Assembly: GCA_013813135.1 (NCBI GenBank)
Contig: JACCSF010000122.1
Span: 1 to 18,953, forward strand
Source: Thermoleophilaceae bacterium
Lineage (GTDB): Bacteria > Actinomycetota > Thermoleophilia > Solirubrobacterales > Thermoleophilaceae
Length of the DNA stretch: 18,953 nucleotides
Reading direction: 5' to 3'
Position 1 is the first letter of the stretch; every line of letters starts with the position of its first letter. A program made the translations under genes and the position numbers. Shown here one piece after another: positions 15,201-18,953 of this stretch. Under the pieces are notes generated by a model. The model worked only from the letters and a program-made list of their open reading frames with translations, was not told the origin of the DNA and ran no database searches.

Positions 15201-16156
15201 GCGCCCGCCCCGCCCGAAGCTGCGATCGCCGTCACCTCCGTGAGACCACGCACGCGAGCCGGCTCGGGCTCGCACCTGCATCCCTTCGTCGTCAGCGTTC
15301 CCCTGCCGAGTTGGCCTTGGTCGTTTCGCCCCCAGGCCATCACGGTGCCGTCTTCCATCAACGCCAGGCTGTAGTCCCCGAGCTGGCCCGCGGCGATGGC
15401 CGTCGCCTTGCCGCCGAGCCCCTTCACGGGCGCCGGAGTGCTGCGCAAGCAGATGTCTCCCCCCGAACAGGTCTTGCGGTCGCCGACCTGACCGTAGCGT
15501 TGCTCACCCCAGCCGTAGACCGTTCCCTGCGCCGCTCCGGCCTTCTTGCCCGCCAGCGCCAGGGTGTGGTGCCAGCCGGCCGCGAGGGCGGAGATCCCGC
15601 CGAGGCCGCTCACCTCCACAGGAACGGCGCTGCGTTGTTTGGTCCCGTTGCCGAGCTGACCGAAATCGTTAGCGCCCCAGGCCCGTACAGCGCCGTTCTT
15701 CAGGACGGCATAGCTCTGGTTGAAGTCCGCGTCGATCTGGGTGACGCCGCGCAACCCCTCGACCTGCACCGCCGTACCCTGAGGCGAACCGACCTTGCCC
15801 GTGCCGAGCTGCCCCTGATCGTTCTCTCCAAAAGACCAGACGGTGCCGTCCTCCTTGAGCGCCAGGCTGTGGAACTCACCTCCGGCGACGTCGGACACGC
15901 CGGTGAGATTCAGAACCTGGGCAGGCTCCAGCGCGCTTGCCGCGTCGGGCCCCAATCCCAGCTGAAGGTGGGCGCCGAAGCCCCATGACAGGACCCTGCC
16001 GTCGCGCTCGACCGCGAGCGAGTGCCCGCCGCCTCCGGTGAACGCCTTGATCCCGGTGAGGGCGCCACCGTCCTGGGCCATCGCGCTGAAACCGCCGGGC
16101 CCGGCCATCACGGCGAGAACGGCCAGAACGGCCAGAACGGCCCAGCGCCGTCTCAT
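12290..16156 (-). CDS. Multidomain transporter: RCC1 propeller - TM - cNMP-binding - FHA - ABCG ATPase - ABC-2 permease
   Basis: This is one uninterrupted 1288-residue frame. A Sec-type signal peptide (1-27, ending AMA) is followed by seven RCC1 repeats (about 41-393) of the type GHSLALKEDGTVWSWG..GQLG. They contain four Cys in two loops (230/236, 293/295). A transmembrane helix (420-437) is followed by RGTRAVRRP, so the rest is predicted cytoplasmic. A cyclic-nucleotide-binding domain (498-608) has PGDFFGEAALL and Arg576-Ser577. An FHA domain (643-711) has GR, SRHH (661-664) and NGTYLNG. The ATPase (727-955) has Walker A GGSGAGKTTL (761-770), Gln808, LSGGQRKR (863-870), FFLDEPT (884-890) and His920. 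About six helices follow (1040-1281). The ATPase-permease order is ABCG-like; FHA-ABC fusions such as Rv1747 are known. Substrate and signals are unknown. ATG 16156 has only a weak ribosome site (GGCAGG). Confidence 0.93.
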   Translation of the reverse strand: MRRRWAVLAVLAVLAVMAGPGGFSAMAQDGGALTGIKAFTGGGGHSLAVERDGRVLSWGFGAHLQLGLGPDAASALEPAQVLNLTGVSDVAGGEFHSLALKEDGTVWSFGENDQGQLGTGKVGSPQGTAVQVEGLRGVTQIDADFNQSYAVLKNGAVRAWGANDFGQLGNGTKQRSAVPVEVSGLGGISALAAGWHHTLALAGKKAGAAQGTVYGWGEQRYGQVGDRKTCSGGDICLRSTPAPVKGLGGKATAIAAGQLGDYSLALMEDGTVMAWGRNDQGQLGRGTLTTKGCRCEPEPARVRGLTEVTAIAASGGAGAALKEDGSLWTWGNNKFGQLGSGEAGGDDRPTPAEVEDLAQIEAVEAGGGFLLALRPGGELVGWGINDNSELGIGTQDSPEPSPAVVGVTQAEDEPSLPVPSALLWILAGSAVTFLLLRGTRAVRRPTLAGQAAAFQAWPGHVAADLPLHAPPPAGGRDETQIRAWREFAGPARLLRRMDLFSALSDDDLDQVATALQPLSVSAGSVVSGGDGGEGFFLVEAGTLATTADIGGEPRELARLGPGDFFGEAALLGEGHRSGTVRAVTGAELWTLSAADFQDLVARHPQIERIVRSAADQRDDRGESGAFEIEERSLTDLGQNGQKIRIGRVADNEIVFGSPLVSRHHAVIEKTDTGYRLRDLGSVNGTYLNGAPVRTAALNDGDEVWVGDERLVFDRHAVHRSIEPRGIRVDAADLVTEVRGGKKLLHEISLSILPGEFVAIVGGSGAGKTTLMDALSGVRPATTGRVLYNGRDHYRQLSVFRGVLGYVPQDDIIHTELPLRLTLRHSAKLRLPPDTSREELDGAVDKALDELELTEQADVRVGQLSGGQRKRSSIGVELLTQPRIFFLDEPTSGLDPYTDAQMMRLLRRMADDGSTVTLTTHATKNVMLCDKVVFLTRGGHLAFAGPPRRALRYFEADSFDDIYRRLAEETSPEEWSESFRASEDYQRLAAQQLQPGPADDGERASLGGSAPPGGLARGLRQFAVLSRRTFDLYAKNPKVLPSLIMPPILFSLLALALFKGDTFTSTENSAAALQIMFLVAFSSFIFGLLFAVQEIVKEFPIFRRERMVNLGIVPYVLSKTAVLAPLLALLILVMVGILRVTGRLPAEGLDVYGPLVVTLVLTGFVGLGLALLTSAFVPSSQQATDMLSVWIMPQVLFGGALVAVANMNVVGKVIAAVSPVRWSFEALGEIVDLNTQFRIDTSRIGPGLAIQYGDTFTRDPLQNWLILAVFIVVPLALTCAVLKRRTASS
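16112..16138 (-). repeat. Tandem 9-bp repeat inside the signal peptide
   Basis: Three consecutive 9-bp units, GGCGAGAAC then GGCCAGAAC twice on the plus strand, encode the VLA/AVL hydrophobic core of the transporter's signal peptide. The repeat keeps the frame, so unit gain or loss would lengthen or shorten the core by three residues. Confidence 0.8.
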
Positions 16157-16261
16157 TCGGGCCTGCCGTCTTGCCGAGGCGCTGCGACTGTGGGACGCAT
16201 CATGCGGGGCGCCGCACCGAGTTCGTCCTCGGTCAAGCGGACTTTCTATGGCGCCAAGGCG

Positions 16262-17119
16262 TCAGGCCGCGACCCTCATTGGGTGCTTGGCAAGCCACCC
16301 GGCGATCGACTTCGCTATGCCCGGCGGATCCATCAGCGGCAGCGCATGCTCGGCGTTCTCGAGCTTGAGCTCCTCGGCCTGCGGAGCCCACTGCCTGAGG
16401 ATCTCGTGCACCTTCTGGGCCCGCTCGGGACTCTGCACGCCGAGCACCGACAGCAGCGGCTGCTCGACGCGGCGCGCATCCTCCGGGGTGAAGTTCCACG
16501 CATACGCCGCCGGCATCTCGACCTGCAGGAAGGTATCGGCATCCCTCACCGCCTGGTCGAACTCACCCGTCGTCGTGAGCCAGTCGAGCACTTCCCGGAA
16601 GGCGCCCCCGGCGCGGGTCTCGAGAAACGCCTGAAGCGCGCCGCGTCGGTCGCCGGTCTCGAAGATCTCGTTCACGTGGGCCATCCCCGCGCGGAAATCC
16701 TCCTGCGACTTCGCCGCAGCCTCCGGCCCCGCCAGGGACTTTGCGATAGCCCCCATGAGCGCGGGCTCGAGCAGGGCGAGGGTGTGGACCATCTCAGGAT
16801 GGTCAAGTGCGAGCTGCAGGCCGATGACTCCGCCGAGCGAGTGGCCGACCACGTGCGTGCGCTCCACGCCGAGCTCGTCCAGCAGGGCGCGGGCATCTGC
16901 GACCTGGTCGGCGATCTGGGCCTTGCCGTCCGGGTGCTCGCTCCCGGCGAAGCCGCGCCGGTGGTAGTTGATCACCCGATAGCTGTCCGTCAGCGCGGGC
17001 TGCCCAAGCAGGGGGCCATTCTCGTCGGCCAGCAGCCCGCCGTGCAGTAGGAGCACCGGCTCGCCCGAGCCGGCAACCTCGTACTCGAGCTCTACGCCGT
17101 TAACGCGTGCACGTTCCAT
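16262..17119 (-). CDS. Alpha/beta hydrolase of unknown substrate
   Basis: This 285-residue protein has the alpha/beta-hydrolase fold order: VLLLHGG (22-28, oxyanion region), RVINYHRRGFAGS (48-60), the nucleophile elbow VGHSLGG (91-97, Ser94), and a C-terminal ENAEHALPL with the likely catalytic His258. The acid is unclear; Glu119 in LLEPAL or a residue after VLGVQSPE (225-232) are candidates. A helical cap lies at about 125-210. There is no signal peptide, so it is cytoplasmic. Esterase, lactonase, C-C hydrolase or epoxide-type chemistry cannot be told apart here. ATG 17119 has a GGAG 8 nt upstream. The gene is divergent from an FAD monooxygenase, a pairing seen in catabolism of aromatic or other ring compounds. 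It ends 105 bp before the transporter gene on the same strand. Confidence 0.88.
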   Translation of the reverse strand: MERARVNGVELEYEVAGSGEPVLLLHGGLLADENGPLLGQPALTDSYRVINYHRRGFAGSEHPDGKAQIADQVADARALLDELGVERTHVVGHSLGGVIGLQLALDHPEMVHTLALLEPALMGAIAKSLAGPEAAAKSQEDFRAGMAHVNEIFETGDRRGALQAFLETRAGGAFREVLDWLTTTGEFDQAVRDADTFLQVEMPAAYAWNFTPEDARRVEQPLLSVLGVQSPERAQKVHEILRQWAPQAEELKLENAEHALPLMDPPGIAKSIAGWLAKHPMRVAA

Positions 17120-17153
17120 CCGCCGTTCTCCAATCGGTTAGCCGCCACCGCCA

Positions 17154-17182
17154 ACGCTAAGCGAGAGTCACCTTCGAATCAA
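17154..17182 (-). promoter_or_regulatory. Predicted sigma70-type promoter of the hydrolase gene
   Basis: On the minus strand TTGATT (17182-17177) is separated by 17 nt from TAGCGT (17159-17154). Transcription would start near 17147, giving a leader of about 28 nt that includes the GGAG ribosome site. Both hexamers are imperfect. Confidence 0.45.
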
Positions 17183-17197
17183 GTGGGGGCGGCGTGC

Positions 17198-17203
17198 GAT
17201 ACT
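17198..17203 (+). promoter_or_regulatory. Possible -10 element for the monooxygenase gene
   Basis: GATACT preceded by TGC (extended -10-like TGCGATACT) lies 70 nt before the monooxygenase TTG. No good -35 is found at 16-19 nt; the nearest is TTCGAA at 17173-17178. It lies about 16 bp from the opposing hydrolase -35, so one regulator could affect both genes. Confidence 0.35.
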
Positions 17204-17256
17204 GGCCCCTGCCCATGCCCGAAACAGCGGCGCAGTCAGGGGCGGTCGGTCTAGGA

Positions 17257-17264
17257 AAGGGAGG
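17257..17264 (+). promoter_or_regulatory. Ribosome binding site supporting a TTG start
   Basis: AAGGGAGG lies 9 nt before TTG 17274, where the conserved dinucleotide-binding strand TKVIIVGAG begins. This supports TTG as the true start. Confidence 0.75.
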
Positions 17265-17273
17265 AAGGCGGAG

Positions 17274-18491
17274 TTGACAAAGGTCATCATCGTCGGGGCG
17301 GGCATCGGCGGGTTGACCGCCGCCATCGGGCTTCGTCGCGCTGGCTTGGAGGTCAAGCTATACGAGCAGCGGACCGACCCCCGCATGATCGAGTCCGGGG
17401 GCGGGATGGTCTTGCAGCCCAACGCCATGCGAGGCTTCCAGCAGCTCGGCGTGGCGGATCAGGTCGCTGCTGCAGGCAGCGTCCTCGAGCGCTTCGAGTG
17501 GTGCACTCCCAAGGGAAACCGCCTCGCGGGCTGGCCGGTCGGCGAGGTGGCCCGGAAGGTCGGGGCCCCGATGGTCGGGATCCGGCGGATGAAGCTCCAG
17601 GGAGCCCTGACGGGCGCCATCGAGGACGGAGCGCTCGAGCTGGGCGCCGAGGTGACCGGTTTCTCCGAGGACGCCGGCGGCGTAACGGTCCAACTGGCCG
17701 GCGGAGCAGAGGAACGCGGGGACCTGCTGATCGGGGCGGACGGGATCAACTCGACGGTCCGATCGCTCAGCCTCGGTCCGTGGACCGAGCCGCGCTACGC
17801 GGGCTACGCACTCTGGTTCGGCATCACCGAGGTCGACGGGTCAGCGGCCGACCCGACCTTTCGTGAGCTCGACGGGCCCGGCGCGCGCTTCATCAGCTTC
17901 CCGGTCGGCGGCCGCGAGGTCTATTGGTCAGCGATCGCGAACGCGGCGGAGGGCACCATAGCCGAGGGCGGCGGAGCCGAGATCGAGGGAGACAAGGAGA
18001 TGCTGCTCCGGCGCCACGCCGGCTGGGCGCCGCCGACCGAGTCGCTGCTCGAGGCCACGGACCCGAGCGTGATCTACCGGCGGGAGATCGCGGATCGCGA
18101 CCCCATCAAGAAGTGGGGGGCCGGTCGCGTGACGCTGTTGGGTGACGCGGCGCACGCGATGACCATCAACCTCGGTCAAGGAGCCTGCCAGGCGATCGAG
18201 GACGGCGTGGTGTTGACCAACTGCCTCGCAGCCGAGGACGACCCCATCGCCGCGCTGCGCTCCTACGAGGTCAAACGGATCGCCCGCACCGCACCGGTCG
18301 TGCGGCGCTCGCGGATGATCGGCGAGATGGGGCAGTGGACGAACCCTCTCGCCTGCCGCGTCCGCAATCAGATCCAGCGCGTGGTGTTCCCGACCGTCGC
18401 CTTCCGGGAGTTCAAGCAGACCATGGCCTATGAATTTCCCCCGGCGCCCGAGCCGGTGAGCCCTCGCGTGAGCCGGCCCGCATCGGGCTAG
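17274..18491 (+). CDS. FAD-dependent monooxygenase (aromatic hydroxylase type)
   Basis: This 405-residue flavoprotein belongs to the class A, p-hydroxybenzoate/salicylate hydroxylase-like group. That group uses NAD(P)H, O2 and FAD to hydroxylate aromatic or related substrates. The three fingerprints are all present: GAGIGG (8-13, FAD ADP), the DG motif GADGINSTVR (154-163), and the GD motif GDAAHAMTINLGQGACQAIEDG (290-311). The length is normal. The C-terminal 15-20 residues are a Pro/Ser-rich tail. The TTG start is backed by a strong ribosome site. The divergent alpha/beta hydrolase may act on the same compound, but the substrate cannot be read from sequence. Related family members include enzymes of antibiotic tailoring and of antibiotic inactivation, so those remain alternatives. 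Confidence 0.92.
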   Translation: MTKVIIVGAGIGGLTAAIGLRRAGLEVKLYEQRTDPRMIESGGGMVLQPNAMRGFQQLGVADQVAAAGSVLERFEWCTPKGNRLAGWPVGEVARKVGAPMVGIRRMKLQGALTGAIEDGALELGAEVTGFSEDAGGVTVQLAGGAEERGDLLIGADGINSTVRSLSLGPWTEPRYAGYALWFGITEVDGSAADPTFRELDGPGARFISFPVGGREVYWSAIANAAEGTIAEGGGAEIEGDKEMLLRRHAGWAPPTESLLEATDPSVIYRREIADRDPIKKWGAGRVTLLGDAAHAMTINLGQGACQAIEDGVVLTNCLAAEDDPIAALRSYEVKRIARTAPVVRRSRMIGEMGQWTNPLACRVRNQIQRVVFPTVAFREFKQTMAYEFPPAPEPVSPRVSRPASG

Positions 18492-18514
18492 CGGAAGGCG
18501 GCTGGGACCGACGC

Positions 18515-18953
18515 CTAGCCCGGTGGTTCCTGCTCGACCCGGATCGTTCCCTCGTAGGGACCCCGGCCGAAGAACGGAGGCATCACCTCCAGAGCGAAGC
18601 TGAGCTCCCCCTCCGCGTTTGCCCAGATGCCGGTGCTCTCAGCGCCGTTCACGGTGAGGTCCGCGTTGAGGGTCTCCCTCGTGCCCGCCTCCATGAAGTC
18701 CATCCTGAGGTCGCCGTGCTCCGTGTCGATGACCAGATACCCGGCCATCCTGTAGTTCGGGGCGATGAACTCCATCTCCCCGGTCGAGCCGGCGAAGATG
18801 CCGGTTGACTTGTCTGGAAGCACGTGCACCTTGGTCTCGATGTAGTGGACCCGCTTGAAGATCTCCTGTCCGCCCTCCATGCCCGGCGCCTCGCCAACGG
18901 GGGGTCCGCCGCCGGGAGGCCCGCCGGGGGGTCCGCCGCCGGGAGGCCCGCCG
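18515..18953 (-). CDS. Unknown protein with Gly/Pro repeat and beta-rich domain (5' end outside window)
   Basis: The frame ends at TAG (18517-18515) and stays open to the right edge, so the true start is not visible; the ATG at 18880 is internal to a continuous frame. The visible N-terminal part is two copies of GGPPGGGPP followed by VGEAPG, a flexible low-complexity segment. The remaining 121 residues alternate short strands, for example YIETKVHVLP, GEMEFIAP, AGYLVIDTEHGDLRMDF and GELSFALEV. A repeated STGI(F/W)A pattern (KSTGIFAGSTGE and ESTGIWANAEGE) suggests an internal duplication in a beta-barrel or beta-sandwich. I do not recognise the family. A secreted or surface location would fit the Gly/Pro linker but is not shown. 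It is convergent with the monooxygenase, 23 bp apart. Confidence 0.7.
   Translation of the reverse strand, partial: GGPPGGGPPGGPPGGGPPVGEAPGMEGGQEIFKRVHYIETKVHVLPDKSTGIFAGSTGEMEFIAPNYRMAGYLVIDTEHGDLRMDFMEAGTRETLNADLTVNGAESTGIWANAEGELSFALEVMPPFFGRGPYEGTIRVEQEPPG
18899..18952 (-). repeat. Perfect 27-bp tandem repeat encoding Gly/Pro nonapeptides
   Basis: Two identical 27-bp units (18899-18925 and 18926-18952) encode GGPPGGGPP on the minus strand, and the last base of the window is consistent with a third unit. The number of copies cannot be known from this window. Confidence 0.9.

Noticed and set aside
17274..17279. TTGACA as a -35 promoter element
   Set aside because: It coincides with the TTG start codon of the monooxygenase, which has a strong ribosome site just upstream.
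1..18953. tRNA genes, CRISPR arrays, insertion sequences, prophage genes or attachment sites
   Set aside because: None were found on reading both strands; the window is fully occupied by metabolic and transport genes.

Overview
The window is about 19 kb of very GC-rich, densely packed bacterial chromosome with no RNA genes, mobile elements or CRISPR arrays that I can see. GTG, TTG and possibly CTG starts, 4-bp start/stop overlaps, a menaquinone pathway, a Pta and a small beta-carbonic anhydrase that closely resemble the mycobacterial proteins as I remember them, and a fused acetyl-CoA carboxylase carboxyltransferase all point to Actinomycetota. A soil lineage such as Thermoleophilia is my guess, not something the sequence proves.

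Region 1 (1-2020, minus strand) is a menaquinone operon transcribed menB > menA > menC. The genes are joined by two 4-bp GTGA overlaps, and menC runs off the left edge. Region 2 (2061-12293, plus strand) is an eight-gene unidirectional run: a SnoaL/NTF2-like protein, a beta-carbonic anhydrase, phosphoketolase (xfp), long-form phosphate acetyltransferase (pta), a TPR protein, a fused AccD-AccA carboxyltransferase, the biotin carrier accB and the biotin carboxylase accC. Read together, xfp, pta and acc encode a route from xylulose-5-P or fructose-6-P through acetyl-phosphate and acetyl-CoA to malonyl-CoA that avoids pyruvate decarboxylation. The carbonic anhydrase could supply the bicarbonate used by AccC, and perhaps also by the type I MenB next door.

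Region 3 (12290-16156, minus strand) is one uninterrupted 1288-residue gene. In order it has a signal peptide, a seven-repeat RCC1 beta-propeller predicted outside the cell, a transmembrane helix, a cyclic-nucleotide-binding domain, an FHA domain, an ABCG-type ATPase and an ABC-2 permease. It looks like a transporter with three different regulatory modules built in and is the most unusual object here. Its stop codon and that of accC share one CTAG palindrome.

Region 4 (16262-18953) holds an alpha/beta hydrolase (minus) divergent from an FAD-dependent aromatic-type monooxygenase (plus) across a 154-bp promoter region. Convergent to the monooxygenase is a partial gene of unknown function whose N-terminal part is a Gly/Pro repeat encoded by perfect 27-bp tandem units that run off the right edge. 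No stretch longer than 300 bp lacks a gene.
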